A DNA stretch of 64,000 nt, taken from positions 1 through 64,000 of the forward strand of contig JALSRK010000007.1 of NCBI GenBank assembly GCA_026984795.1, written 5' to 3'. This DNA comes from Solibacteraceae bacterium. GTDB taxonomy: Bacteria; Acidobacteriota; Terriglobia; Bryobacterales; Bryobacteraceae. Shown here in pieces: positions 25,576-40,396 of this stretch. The notes under the pieces are model-generated. The model ran no database searches. It was not told the origin of the DNA and saw nothing but the letters and a program-made list of their open reading frames with translations. The position numbers were made by a program, and so were the translations under genes. How positions within the stretch are numbered: the stretch's first letter is position 1; each line of letters opens with the position of its first letter.

Positions 25576-27213
25576 TCAGTGCCACTCCCAGTCGATGAAG
25601 CCGGGCTTGACGTCCTCCATGGCGTTGACGATCAGCTCGACGAGGCCGCCGTAGCCGATGCGGTACTTCTCCCAGAGGCCGTAGTAGGCGATGATGTCGC
25701 GGAACTGGCCCTTGCAGTTCGAGCACGGGGCGCAGACGTACTTGTTTACGTTGGGATCGTCCACGCAATCCGAGAAGGCGTTCAGGATCTGCTCGAGCTT
25801 CTTGCGGCCGGAGACGTGGAAGCGCCAGTCCTCGAAGTTGTTGCCGCTCATGATGGCGAAGCCCGAGCCGCCGCCGCAGCAGTAATTGTCCACCCCGTGG
25901 GGGTGCATTTCGCGGAACTGCGGGCAGATCTTGTGCAGGATCTCCCGCTGGGGGTTGACCACGCCCATCAGCCGCACCAGATTGCACGGGTCGTGGAGGG
26001 TGACCGGGAAGTCGTTGCGCGAGGGGTCGAGCTTCAGCTTGCCGCTCATGACGATCTCATGAAGCAGCGTCATGGCGCTCTCGCGGGGGATGTTGTCTTC
26101 GCCCAGCAGTATCCGGTCCGCAATCACCGAGAGCGCTTTGTGGGCGTGGCCACACTCTCCCAGCACGATGCGCTTTACCTTGAGCTTGCGGGCGGCCTCG
26201 GCGTGCTTGAGGGCCACGCGGGCGAACTGGGCGTCGTCGTACCAGAGACCGTAGTTGACCGAATCGTAGCCGGCGAGCTCTGAGGACATCGTCCAACTGA
26301 TGCCCGCCTGCTGGAGGATCAAGGCGAAGGCGCCTGGGTTCTCCGGCCAGGCCAGGATCTCCCCGGCGTTGTGGATCAGGAGCACGTCGGCTCCCTGGAC
26401 GTCCCAGGGCGTGTGGACCTCGATGCCGGTCTTCTCGCTGATCTCCTCGTCGATGAACTCGATGTTGTCCTTCACCACCTCGGCGTTCATGCCGGTCGAG
26501 GAGCCGACCTTGAGCTGGAGCATCGAGCCGTTGTCGTGGATCTCCTTGGCGGCGATGCCCATCTCCTGGCTGAAGAGCTTGCGCAGCTCGTGGGCGATCA
26601 GTCCGTTGTCCACGCCGATGGGGCAGGTCTGGGCGCACCGGCGGCAGAGGTTGCACCGGTACGAAAGCTCGATCAGGCGCGCCACCAGCGCCCAGTTGAG
26701 CTTGATGTCGCCGTGCTCGAAGGCGGCCAGGAAGCCGCCGTGCTTGACGTACTTGAAGTAGAGCCGGCGCATGATCTCGGAGCGGTAGGTGGGCCGGTAG
26801 AGCTCGCTGTAGCCGCTGGCCTCATAGATGTGGCAGGCCTCCGAGCAGGTCTGGCACTTCACGCAATACTCCATGGAAAGGACCAGCGGCTGGAGGAACG
26901 TCCAGTTGTCTTCCTTGAGAAACAGCTTGTCCAGGCCGGCGAGGAACTTCTTGACCAGCTCGCGCTCCTCTTCTTTCGTCTTCGGCTTGGGGACGTTGAC
27001 GGCGACGGTATCGTCGAGGATGCACTCGTACTTCTCGCGGGCCGAGTCGGGGATGGGGCGCCAGGGGCGGTCCTTCGCTGGGTCGTCCAAGGGGGGCGGC
27101 AGCCGCATCAGATCCTCGTTCTCCAGATGGAGCAGCGGCTGCCCGTCCTCCCGCGCCATGTCGGAGAGCTTCACGAAGTTCTTCTTCTGCCGTTTCGTCT
27201 TCTCGTCGCTCAT
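25576..27213 (-). CDS. DsrK/TmcB-like iron-sulfur protein with CCG domains
   Basis: 545 residues, cytoplasmic. Two [4Fe-4S] ferredoxin motifs, C117-x2-C-x2-C-x3-C127 and C187-x2-C-x2-C-x3-C197 (CNLCRRCAQTCPIGVD), precede the heterodisulfide-reductase-type CCG region: LGECGHAHK (C354), HDPCNLVR (C410), NYCCGGGSGF (C445/446) and CAPCSNC (C494, C497, C500). In HdrB/D and DsrK this region holds a noncubane cluster that reduces disulfides. It is encoded with a NarI/DsrM-like heme-b subunit whose stop overlaps its ATG (ATGA). The pair probably moves electrons between the quinone pool and a cytoplasmic thiol/disulfide carrier; no DsrAB, DsrC or TmcA is visible here. Confidence 0.88.
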   Translation of the reverse strand: MSDEKTKRQKKNFVKLSDMAREDGQPLLHLENEDLMRLPPPLDDPAKDRPWRPIPDSAREKYECILDDTVAVNVPKPKTKEEERELVKKFLAGLDKLFLKEDNWTFLQPLVLSMEYCVKCQTCSEACHIYEASGYSELYRPTYRSEIMRRLYFKYVKHGGFLAAFEHGDIKLNWALVARLIELSYRCNLCRRCAQTCPIGVDNGLIAHELRKLFSQEMGIAAKEIHDNGSMLQLKVGSSTGMNAEVVKDNIEFIDEEISEKTGIEVHTPWDVQGADVLLIHNAGEILAWPENPGAFALILQQAGISWTMSSELAGYDSVNYGLWYDDAQFARVALKHAEAARKLKVKRIVLGECGHAHKALSVIADRILLGEDNIPRESAMTLLHEIVMSGKLKLDPSRNDFPVTLHDPCNLVRLMGVVNPQREILHKICPQFREMHPHGVDNYCCGGGSGFAIMSGNNFEDWRFHVSGRKKLEQILNAFSDCVDDPNVNKYVCAPCSNCKGQFRDIIAYYGLWEKYRIGYGGLVELIVNAMEDVKPGFIDWEWH

Positions 27214-28148
27214 TTCGACTGCCCCCCTGCATGCGGATTGGTGGTGGCGATCTCGGCCCAGGTCTTCTGGCCGTCGGCCCGGATGTGCGGGGCGGACCAG
27301 TGGGGCCTGTAAGCAAGGTACTGAGCGATCTTTTGCTGGATCTCGTTCGCCTCGTTCGCCGGCAAGTCGTCCCAGCGGATCGAGTGGTAAGTGAAGTACT
27401 TGCCGACGTAGTGGGCCATGTGCGTGAGCGGGATGTAGGTGATCAACAGCGACATCAGGATCAGGCCGGCAGCCAACAGGATGGGGATCCGGACGCTGGT
27501 GTCGAAGGTGAACAGCGCCACCGCCATCGCTACGGTGCCGGGGTAGTCCGGGCCGCGCAGCAGGTAGCCGGCCGCCAGCACGCCGAAAGCCGCCAGGAAG
27601 AAGAGAAGGTTGAAGATATCGCCCGGGGCGGTGTAGTTCTTCAGGTCCGGATCGCGCAGCCGCTTCAGCAGCAGGGCGAAGGCCCCGATCATCGCCAGGA
27701 AGGCCCCGAGGGCGCCGCAGACGGCCACCAGAGCGCCGAGGACCGCGCCGAAGGCCCCGGCCATCGCCGCCGGCCAGAAGATGGCGAGCAGGGCGCTCAG
27801 GATCAGCAGCTTCACCGAGGCGATCAGCAGGTAGAGGCCTGCGTGGAAGGGAAAGGAGCGGAACCAGAGCCCGCGGTTGAACTCCCAGAGCGCCTTCAGG
27901 AAGAGCATCTCCGAGAGCATGAACTTGAGCTCCGTCAGCCGGTTCACCGTCCGCGGCTTCTCCCACCACTTCGATTCTTCGAAGTAGGAGCCGCCGTGGG
28001 CGACGCGCTCAGACGGCTCGTGCGGCACGGGGTAGAGCTCCCAGCGCAGGTGCAACGGCTGGCGGGCGTACATCACCGCCCGGACCAGGGAGGCGACAAG
28101 GAAGCTCACCAGACCGACATAGACGATCAAGAAGACGAATGTTGTCAT
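27210..28148 (-). CDS. NarI/DsrM-like b-type cytochrome membrane subunit
   Basis: 312 residues. One N-terminal helix is followed by a ~60-residue cytoplasmic loop and about five further helices. Likely heme-b histidines are in SFPFHAGLYLL and in the last helix YIPLTHMAHYVGKYFTYH, as in the nitrate reductase gamma / DsrM / TmcC family. It would exchange electrons with quinone and pass them to the Fe-S partner encoded downstream. It is first gene of a two-gene operon with a recognisable promoter about 50 nt upstream. Confidence 0.85.
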   Translation of the reverse strand: MTTFVFLIVYVGLVSFLVASLVRAVMYARQPLHLRWELYPVPHEPSERVAHGGSYFEESKWWEKPRTVNRLTELKFMLSEMLFLKALWEFNRGLWFRSFPFHAGLYLLIASVKLLILSALLAIFWPAAMAGAFGAVLGALVAVCGALGAFLAMIGAFALLLKRLRDPDLKNYTAPGDIFNLLFFLAAFGVLAAGYLLRGPDYPGTVAMAVALFTFDTSVRIPILLAAGLILMSLLITYIPLTHMAHYVGKYFTYHSIRWDDLPANEANEIQQKIAQYLAYRPHWSAPHIRADGQKTWAEIATTNPHAGGQSK

Positions 28149-28198
28149 CGGCGCCCCCAGAACGGAGTCCCGACGGCCGAAACCAATCCGTACCGTCC

Positions 28199-28228
28199 AG
28201 TATGAAACAACCCATAAACATGATACAA
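28199..28228 (-). promoter_or_regulatory. promoter of the DsrMK-like operon
   Basis: On the minus strand: -35 TTGTAT (28228-28223), 18-bp spacer, -10 CATACT (28204-28199). Transcription should start near 28192, giving a leader of about 44 nt. The surrounding 100 nt are clearly more AT-rich than the coding regions. Confidence 0.5.
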
Positions 28229-28299
28229 CGGATTTCAGAGTTTCAGTGCTGTTGATCTGAATATGTCCCCTCTGCGCCGCCCAGCCGCTTGCCGGACCG

Positions 28300-29622
28300 T
28301 TATTGCCGCTCAGGCAGCAGGTACCGCCGGAGGCGCCCGGCGCGATTCGTGACGGCTTCGGCGGCCAGGTAGCCGCTGCGGACGGCTCCCTCCATGGTGG
28401 AAGGCCAGCCGGAACGCGTCCAGTCGCCGGCGAGGAAGAAGTTGGGCCAGCGCGTGTGCGTTCCGGGCCTTCGGGGTTCGATCCCCGGCGCCGGCGACAC
28501 GGTGGCCCGTAGTTCCTTCACGACGTGCGAGCGCTCGAGCTTCGCCTCGCCGGCCGCCGGCAGGAATTCTGCCAGTTCCCGCACGGCCAGCTCGACGATC
28601 GCGCCACGGCTCATGGGAAGCAGCGCGCGGGAGGCGCTCACCACGAGCTGCAGGTAGCGGCCTTCGCCGCGGTCGAAGAACCACTGGATGGTGCGGCCGA
28701 GCAGGGCGGCGTGGGGCAGCGTGGTGACGGGGCGGTCGAACCAGAGGTGGATGCCGGTGATCGGCGAGCGCTCCCAGCCGGCGGTGTCGAGCTCCAGCTC
28801 GGGGAGCAACTCCGCGGCGCGGTCGAAATCGACGGCCGAGACATAGTAGTCCGCCCGCCTCGGCTCGCCGCCCACCACGGCCGCGGCCACGCGGCCCCCT
28901 TCGAGGACGAAGCGCTCGACGGGCTCGCCGAGATGCAGGCGAACGTGCCGCCGGCTCCGCCAGAGGCCGGGGTGATAGAGCCGGCCCAGGGAGACCGCCG
29001 GCACCCCCAGTTGGTAGTTGTCGCGCCGGGCGAGGAAGCCGAGCCAGACCACTTGCAATCCGTGGCGGGCGGCCACGCGCGCGGGGGACTCGTTGAGCGC
29101 GCTGACGATCACCGGCTCCCAGAAGCGTTCGGTCGCCCCCCGGGTCTGGCGCTTCTCGCGGAGCCAGTCTAGGAAGGTGATGCGGTCCAGGTCGCTGCGG
29201 CGGGGCCAGTCACGCCGGACGGCCTTCATCGCCCGCACGAGGGCTGCTTTGTCGCGCCAGCCCAGGAACCGGAGCCGGGCCAGCGAGCCGGTGAAGTGGA
29301 AGGGCTCCGGCCAGGGGCCCGCCCGCAGCACGGACCGCCGGCCGCCGGGCTCGAGGAAGACGATGGTGTCGTAGAAGCGGATCTTGTCATCGACGCCGAG
29401 GCGCCGGTAGAAATCGAGCAGATTGACGCAGCAGCGCAACAGGATGTGCTGGCAGTTGTCGATCTCGACGGTCCCGCCGCCGGTGCGGACGAAGTACGAG
29501 GCCGCCCGGCCGCCGAGGAACGGCCGGGCTTCGAACAGATCGACGCAGAAGCCGGCGTCGGCAAGGGCGGCGGCGCAGGAGAGGCCCGCGAGTCCGCCGC
29601 CGGCGATGAGGCAAGTGGGCAT
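28300..29622 (-). CDS. hpnE: squalene-associated FAD-dependent desaturase
   Basis: 440 residues. FAD-binding motif CLIAGGGLAGLSCAAALADAG at the N-terminus, the hallmark segment VEIDNCQHILLRCC of HpnE, and the C-terminal FAD motif NFFLAGDWTRSGWPSTMEGA. HpnE acts with HpnC and HpnD to make squalene from farnesyl diphosphate for hopanoids; those partners and squalene-hopene cyclase are not in this window. The start is placed where the Rossmann fold begins; a CATACT (-10-like) lies roughly 90 nt upstream. It is divergent from the ATP synthase operon. Confidence 0.9.
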   Translation of the reverse strand: MPTCLIAGGGLAGLSCAAALADAGFCVDLFEARPFLGGRAASYFVRTGGGTVEIDNCQHILLRCCVNLLDFYRRLGVDDKIRFYDTIVFLEPGGRRSVLRAGPWPEPFHFTGSLARLRFLGWRDKAALVRAMKAVRRDWPRRSDLDRITFLDWLREKRQTRGATERFWEPVIVSALNESPARVAARHGLQVVWLGFLARRDNYQLGVPAVSLGRLYHPGLWRSRRHVRLHLGEPVERFVLEGGRVAAAVVGGEPRRADYYVSAVDFDRAAELLPELELDTAGWERSPITGIHLWFDRPVTTLPHAALLGRTIQWFFDRGEGRYLQLVVSASRALLPMSRGAIVELAVRELAEFLPAAGEAKLERSHVVKELRATVSPAPGIEPRRPGTHTRWPNFFLAGDWTRSGWPSTMEGAVRSGYLAAEAVTNRAGRLRRYLLPERQ

Positions 29623-29934
29623 CCGACCAGACGAAGACCGGGCGACAACCGAAACAGGCAGGCCTGCCGGCGCCCGCCGCACCCCAGGCGTCCCTGTCCG
29701 CTTCGCCCGCTCCGTTCCAGTATGGGAGGAGCCGGAACGAGGCCGCAACAGCCAGCCGTCGCAGGGGTTGGGGAACTGCTGGTCCGGGTTCCGCGGGCCA
29801 GCGGCCGGCGTGCCGACCGGCGCGATTCAGTTGCACGGATAGGCTGGATATGCTAGCGTAATCGGTTTGGAGCAGTGGCCGGTAACCGCTACTGAATATT
29901 CGATTTATCCGCTACACTTTCCTGGTTTCGCCAA
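29623..29934. other. divergent region between hpnE and the ATP synthase operon
   Basis: 312 nt that must contain both divergent promoters. For atpF, TACACT (29913-29918) lies 16 nt before the ATG but lacks a good -35; TTGCAC (29831-29836) followed 17 bp later by TAGCGT is another weak candidate. The stretch 29830-29930 is AT-richer than its surroundings. I see no gene or T-run terminator in it. Confidence 0.5.
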
Positions 29935-30384
29935 ATGGAAAGCCTACTGGATGCCCTAGGGCAACTCGTCGTCAAGGCCCTACCCACCTGCGCTCTGGTG
30001 ATCCTGCTGCATTTCTTCCTCAAGCGCACGTTCTACCGGCCTCTGGAAGCAGTACTGGAGGAGCGGGACGCAGCCACCGAGGGAGCGCGGAAGGCGGCCC
30101 AGGCCGCTGCGGAGAAGGCGGACGAGATCGCCGCGCGTTACGAAGCGGCGCTTCGCGAGGCTCAGGGGGAGATCTTCCGGGAACAGGAGGCCGCCCGGCA
30201 GCGGATGAGGGGGCAACAGCGGGCGGCTCTCGAGGAGGCCCGGAGCCGGGCTAACGCTATGGTTCACCAGGCCAGGGCGGAGATCCAGGAGGAAATGCAG
30301 GCCGCCAGACGCGCCCTCGAGGCCGAGAGCGAGGCCCTTGCCGGGGAGATCGTTTCGGTGCTCTTGGAGAGGAGGGCAAGCTGA
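29935..30384 (+). CDS. atpF: ATP synthase subunit b' (first b-type subunit)
   Basis: 149 residues. One N-terminal membrane helix (ALPTCALVILLHFFLKRTFY) is followed by a long charged coiled coil rich in Ala/Glu/Arg to the end, the layout of F-type ATP synthase b subunits, which form the peripheral stalk. It is the first gene of the operon and is followed by a second b subunit, so it is best called b'. Its TGA overlaps the next ATG (TGATG), which suggests coupled translation and balanced b/b' amounts. Confidence 0.9.
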   Translation: MESLLDALGQLVVKALPTCALVILLHFFLKRTFYRPLEAVLEERDAATEGARKAAQAAAEKADEIAARYEAALREAQGEIFREQEAARQRMRGQQRAALEEARSRANAMVHQARAEIQEEMQAARRALEAESEALAGEIVSVLLERRAS

Positions 30385-30965
30385 TGAGGCGGACCGGAAA
30401 CCTCCTGGCCTTGGTATTTCTGTGTGCCGTTTCCGTGGCGCTGGCGGCGGCGGAAAGGGACGCCGCCGGCGGGGGCCATTTCAACCTCGAGTTGTGGAAG
30501 ACGGTCAATTTCGTCCTGCTGGCGGCGGGGCTCGGCTGGCTGATGTACAGGTTGCTGCCTCCGTTTTTCCGCGGGCGCACCAGGTCAATTCAGAAAGAGA
30601 TCGCGGAAGCGCAGGAGCTCAAAGAGAAAGCCGAGGCCCGAACGGCGGAAATGGAGCGCCGGATGGCCAACCTCGAGCATCAAATAGCCGAGTTGCGCGA
30701 AGCGGCCAAGGCAGAACTGGTGGCTGAGGAGGCCCGGATCCAACAAGAGACCGAATGGGCGGCGGCGCGGCTGGAAGCCAACGCCAAAGGAGAGATCGCT
30801 TCAGCCCTCACCCAAGCGCGGCGGGAACTTCGTGCGTTCGCCGCCGAGCTGGCGGTGGACCTGGCTCGGCGCAAGATGGAAGAGCGGATGACGCCTGAGA
30901 TCCAGGAGCGCCTGGTGAATTCTCTGGCGGACAGCTTGGAGCGGAGGGGCGGCAAGCGGGTTTGA
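30384..30965 (+). CDS. atpF: ATP synthase subunit b
   Basis: 193 residues. It starts with a signal-peptide-like stretch (MRRTGNLLALVFLCAVSVALAAAE), then FNLELWKTVNFVLLAAGLGWLMY as the true b-subunit membrane helix, then a coiled coil. The second half has the delta-binding type end (QERLVNSLADSLERRGGK). The N-terminal extension may be cleaved, which would leave the b N-terminus outside the cytoplasm, as expected. GGAGG precedes the ATG. It forms the b/b' stalk pair with the previous gene. Confidence 0.9.
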   Translation: MRRTGNLLALVFLCAVSVALAAAERDAAGGGHFNLELWKTVNFVLLAAGLGWLMYRLLPPFFRGRTRSIQKEIAEAQELKEKAEARTAEMERRMANLEHQIAELREAAKAELVAEEARIQQETEWAAARLEANAKGEIASALTQARRELRAFAAELAVDLARRKMEERMTPEIQERLVNSLADSLERRGGKRV

Positions 30966-30983
30966 GCCGCCTGCGCAGGCGGC
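30966..30983. repeat. 18-nt perfect palindrome between atpF and atpH
   Basis: GCCGCCTGC directly followed by GCAGGCGGC, beginning one base after the atpF stop. As RNA it makes a tight hairpin just before the GGAGG of atpH (31002). It could stabilise or adjust expression between the cistrons. No T-run follows, so it is not a terminator. Confidence 0.55.
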
Positions 30984-31001
30984 GCGGGAGGACAGGAAAC
31001 T

Positions 31002-31547
31002 ATGGCACTTGCCGTTGCCAACCAGTACGCGCAGGCGCTTGCGGACGTTTTGGCGGACGGGGAGAGCGGTCTGGACGGGCCAGAGGCCGTGGCGCAGCTC
31101 CAGGCCTTCGAGCATCTCCTGTCGGAGTCCCGCGAGCTGTGGAACGTCCTGCTGAGCCCGGCCGTAGGGGCAAGTGACAAACAGGCTGTCGTGCACCGTT
31201 TCGCTGATGCCTTAGGGTTGGCGCCGGTGGTCCGGAACTTCCTGCTGGTAGTGGTGCACCGGCGGCGCATTGGGCTTCTTGGCGAGATCCGCGAAGCGTT
31301 GGAGGAGGTGCTCGACGCCCGCGCGGGCATCATTCGCGCGCACGTGCGATCCTGGAATGAGCTGGACGCAGCTTTGCGGGCCAGACTCACGACGAGCTTG
31401 TCGGCCGTGGCGGGTTCGCGGGTCCGGTGTCGTTACGAGATCGACAGATCCTTGCTCGGCGGCGTGGTGGTGCGAATCGGGTCTACCGTGTATGACGGTT
31501 CCGTCCGTGGCCGGCTCGAAGCGCTGCACGAGCGGCTGGTGAAATAG
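31002..31547 (+). CDS. atpH: ATP synthase subunit delta
   Basis: 181 residues of the OSCP/delta family: the start [15 protein letters not shown], the middle [21 protein letters not shown] and the typical end [29 protein letters not shown]. It joins the b/b' stalk to the top of the alpha3beta3 head. Ribosome binding site GGAGGACAGGA. Followed 14 nt later by atpA. Confidence 0.95.
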   Translation: MALAVANQYAQALADVLADGESGLDGPEAVAQLQAFEHLLSESRELWNVLLSPAVGASDKQAVVHRFADALGLAPVVRNFLLVVVHRRRIGLLGEIREALEEVLDARAGIIRAHVRSWNELDAALRARLTTSLSAVAGSRVRCRYEIDRSLLGGVVVRIGSTVYDGSVRGRLEALHERLVK

Positions 31548-31561
31548 CCGGAGAGGATTCT

Positions 31562-33085
<1,524 letters not shown>

Positions 33086-33095
33086 GGACACCCAG

Positions 33096-35428
<2,333 letters not shown>

Positions 35429-35435
35429 GGGCGCC

Positions 35436-35843
35436 ATGGCCGACAGCTTCGAACTGGAAATCGCGACGCCGGACCGGTTGCTGGTCAAGGAGCGCGTACG
35501 CGAGGCGCAGATCCCCGCCGCCAAGGGCTACATCGGCGTCCTGCCCGAGCATTCGCCCTTTCTGGAGTTGCTCGGCATCGGCGAGCTGACCTACGACGCC
35601 GGCGGGCGCCGGGCCAGCCTGGCGGTGGCGGGCGGGTTCGTCGAGGTGCTGCCGGACCGGGTGCGGGTGCTGGCCGAGCGGGCCGAGCGAGCCGAGGAGA
35701 TCGATGTCGAGCGCGCCCGGCGGGCTCTGGAACGGGCCGAGGAGAGGCTCAAGAACCCGCTCGAGGGCAAGGTGGACATCGCCCGCGCTCTGAACGCCAT
35801 GAGGCGGGCCGAGGCGCGGCTCCAAGCGAGCGGACGCGGCTGA
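35436..35843 (+). CDS. atpC: ATP synthase subunit epsilon
   Basis: 135 residues: beta-sandwich domain with FELEIATPDRLLVKE and KGYIGVLPEHSPFLELLGIG, then a two-helix C-terminal hairpin (ERARRALERAEERL, ALNAMRRAEARLQ) that can inhibit hydrolysis. Last gene of the operon, starting 7 nt after atpD. Subunits a and c are not in the operon or elsewhere in the window. Confidence 0.95.
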   Translation: MADSFELEIATPDRLLVKERVREAQIPAAKGYIGVLPEHSPFLELLGIGELTYDAGGRRASLAVAGGFVEVLPDRVRVLAERAERAEEIDVERARRALERAEERLKNPLEGKVDIARALNAMRRAEARLQASGRG

Positions 35844-35931
35844 GGAGAGCCGGGACGCTGCGACCCCGCAAACCGGGCGCCGAAAACCGAGTATGCTACG
35901 GTAGATCGAGAAAGGCAGTTCCCGTCCGCAT

Positions 35932-36783
35932 ATGGCTTGGTTCACGCGCAAGAAACCGCCCGTCGCCGGAACTCCGGGCGAGCGGACGGTGCGCACCGAA
36001 GGGCTCTGGCAGAAGTGCCCCGGATGCGGCCAGATCCTCTGGCGCAAGACCCTCGAGGAGAACCTGCAAGTCTGTCCGAAGTGCGGCCACCACTTCAAGA
36101 TCGACGCCCGCACCCGGCTGAAACTCCTCTTCGACGGTGAGTGGGTGGAGCACGACCAGAACATGGAGTCGGCCGATCCTCTGGAGTTCACCGACGCCAA
36201 GCCTTACAAGCAGCGCCTGGCGGCGATGCAGGAGAAGACCAAGCTCAAGGATGCCATCATCTCGGCTACCGGCACGATCGGTGGGCGGAAGGTGAACGTC
36301 TGCGTCCTCGAGCTGGCCTTCATCGGGGGCAGCATGGGCTGCGTGGTGGGCGAAAAGATCACCCGGGCCATCGAGCGCTCTTTGAGCGAGAAGATCCCGC
36401 TGATCATCGTCTCGGCGTCCGGCGGGGCCCGGATGCAGGAGGGCGCCGTCAGCCTGATGCAGATGGCCAAGATCTCCGCCGCCTTGATGAGGCTCGACGA
36501 GGCTCGCATCCCGTATATCAGCGTTCTCACGGACCCTACCACCGGCGGCGTGACGGCGAGCTTCGCCATGCTGGGCGATCTGAACATCGCCGAACCCGGG
36601 GCGCTGATCGGCTTCGCCGGCCCGCGAGTGATCGAGCAGACGATCCGCCAGAAGTTGCCCGAAGGCTTTCAGCGCAGCGAGTTCCTGCTCGAGCACGGAT
36701 TTCTGGATTCCATCGTGCCGCGCCGGGATCTGAAGGACTACATCATTAAGGCCTTTGACGTTTTTCTCGGACCTCTCCAGTAA
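35932..36783 (+). CDS. accD: acetyl-CoA carboxylase carboxyltransferase subunit beta
   Basis: 283 residues. N-terminal zinc ribbon with two CxxC pairs (KCPGCGQILW, QVCPKCGHHF), then the crotonase-like carboxyltransferase core with SASGGARMQEGAVSLMQMAK and TDPTTGGVTASFAMLGD, and the end LDSIVPRRDLKDYI. It transfers CO2 from biotin to acetyl-CoA for fatty acid synthesis; accA must be elsewhere. It is separated from atpC by 88 nt, with TATGCT as a weak -10. A 7-bp GC hairpin follows at 36793-36810 without a T-run. Confidence 0.97.
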   Translation: MAWFTRKKPPVAGTPGERTVRTEGLWQKCPGCGQILWRKTLEENLQVCPKCGHHFKIDARTRLKLLFDGEWVEHDQNMESADPLEFTDAKPYKQRLAAMQEKTKLKDAIISATGTIGGRKVNVCVLELAFIGGSMGCVVGEKITRAIERSLSEKIPLIIVSASGGARMQEGAVSLMQMAKISAALMRLDEARIPYISVLTDPTTGGVTASFAMLGDLNIAEPGALIGFAGPRVIEQTIRQKLPEGFQRSEFLLEHGFLDSIVPRRDLKDYIIKAFDVFLGPLQ

Positions 36784-36855
36784 TCCTGAATCCGCGCCGC
36801 AGGCGGCGCGCCGGCGAGGAACAATTGAGTTAGGATTCCCGAGAGGGAAAACGCG

Positions 36856-38433
36856 ATGCTGCTGAAGATCTTTCTCGCCGTTTGTCTGACACTGACCGCG
36901 GCCCGCGCCGAGTACGATTGGTTGTTCCGCAACGCACGCGTGGTGGACGGGACCGGCGATCCGTGGTTCGTAGCCGACGTGGCCGTTGAGGATGGGCGCA
37001 TCGCCGCCATCGGCCACATGCCCAATGCCGACGCCGGCCACATCGTTGACGCATCGGGACTGGTGCTGGCCCCAGGGTTCATCGATGTCCACACCCATAT
37101 CGAAGGAAGCATCTTGAAGGTGCCTCTGGGTGACAACTTCGTCTTCGATGGCGTCACCACCGTGGTCACCGGGAATTGCGGCGGATCGAAGGTGGATCTC
37201 GAAAAATGGTTCGCCGAGCTCGAGCAGGCCGGTCTCGGGCTGAATGTCGCCTCGCTGATCGGCCACAACTCGGTGCGCCGGGAAGTCATGGGCATGGAGA
37301 ACCGGGCCGCTACGCCGGAAGAGCTCGACAAGATGCGCGAGCTCGTGGCCAAGGCGATGAAGGCCGGGGCGGTGGGCTTCTCCACCGGTTTGATCTACAC
37401 GCCCGGCACCTATGCGGACACCGAGGAGATCGTGGCCCTGGCGAAGGTGGCCTCCCGTTACGGCGGTGTTTACGCCACCCACATGCGCGACGAGGGCGAA
37501 AAGATCGAGCAGGCGATCCACGAGGCGGTCCGCATCGGCCGCGAAGCCGATCTCCCGGTGGAGATCTCGCATTTCAAGATCGACAACAAACTGCTGTGGG
37601 GCTCGAGCGCCAAGACCCTGGCGATGATCGAGAAGGCCCGCGCCGAAGGCGTGGACGTGGTGGTGGATCAGTACCCCTACGACCGCTCCTCGACCAGCCT
37701 CTCCATCGTCCTGCCGAGCTGGGCGCTCGCCGGCGGCAAGGAGAAGCTCAAGGAGCGGCTGAAGGACCCCGAAATGCGCGCCAGAATCGCCGCCGAGATG
37801 GAGAAGCTGCTGCGCGAAAAGGGCTACGAAGACTACTCCTACGCCATGGTGGCGCGCTTCGAGCCGGACCCGAGCCTCGAAGGCAAGACGATCAGTGAGA
37901 TCAACCTGCTGCGCGGGCGCAAGAAGACCCTGGCGAACGAGATCCTCACGGTGATGGAGCTGCTCAACCAGGGCGGCGCACAGATGGTCTACCACTCCAT
38001 GTCGATGGAAGACGTCGAGCGCATCATGCGTCACCCCTACACGGCCATCGCCAGCGACGGCGGCGCCCGCGTCTTCGGTGAGGGTAAGCCCCACCCGCGC
38101 TCCTATGGAACCAACGCCCGGGTGCTGGCCCGGTTCGTGCGCGAGAAGAAGATCCTGAGTCTCGAAGACGCCATCCGCAAGATGACGTCGCTGCCGGCCC
38201 GGACCTTCGGTTTCTACGAGCGCGGCCTGATCCGGGAGGGCATGGCCGCCGACCTGGTGCTATTCGACCCGGAGCTGGTGGAGGACCGGGCAACGTTCGT
38301 CAACCCGCACCAGTACTCGACGGGTTTTGGCCTTGTGCTGGTGAACGGCGTGGCCGTGGTGGAGGACGGCAAGCTGACCGGGCGGCGCCCCGGCAAGGTC
38401 CTGCGGCACCGGCCGCCGGAGCACGTCGAGTAG
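36856..38433 (+). CDS. exported D-aminoacylase-like amidohydrolase
   Basis: 525 residues. Signal peptide MLLKIFLAVCLTLTAARAE, then a metal-dependent amidohydrolase barrel of the N-acyl-D-amino-acid deacylase type: LAPGFIDVHTHIEG (H-x-H), TTVVTGNCGGS with the conserved metal Cys, VYATHMRDEG, VEISHFKID, and IASDGGARVFGEGKPHPRSYG with the catalytic Asp. It should release N-acyl groups from D-amino acids or related dipeptides in the periplasm. GAGAGGG lies before the ATG. It stands between accD and the ABC-F gene without evident functional link. Confidence 0.9.
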   Translation: MLLKIFLAVCLTLTAARAEYDWLFRNARVVDGTGDPWFVADVAVEDGRIAAIGHMPNADAGHIVDASGLVLAPGFIDVHTHIEGSILKVPLGDNFVFDGVTTVVTGNCGGSKVDLEKWFAELEQAGLGLNVASLIGHNSVRREVMGMENRAATPEELDKMRELVAKAMKAGAVGFSTGLIYTPGTYADTEEIVALAKVASRYGGVYATHMRDEGEKIEQAIHEAVRIGREADLPVEISHFKIDNKLLWGSSAKTLAMIEKARAEGVDVVVDQYPYDRSSTSLSIVLPSWALAGGKEKLKERLKDPEMRARIAAEMEKLLREKGYEDYSYAMVARFEPDPSLEGKTISEINLLRGRKKTLANEILTVMELLNQGGAQMVYHSMSMEDVERIMRHPYTAIASDGGARVFGEGKPHPRSYGTNARVLARFVREKKILSLEDAIRKMTSLPARTFGFYERGLIREGMAADLVLFDPELVEDRATFVNPHQYSTGFGLVLVNGVAVVEDGKLTGRRPGKVLRHRPPEHVE

Positions 38434-38452
38434 GCGTCGGGCTTCGGAGCCT

Positions 38453-40396
<1,944 letters not shown>

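Noticed and set aside
28470-28500. tRNA T-arm-like GGGGTTCGATCCCC
   Set aside because: It lies inside hpnE in a conserved coding region, and no acceptor stem or anticodon arm can be built around it.
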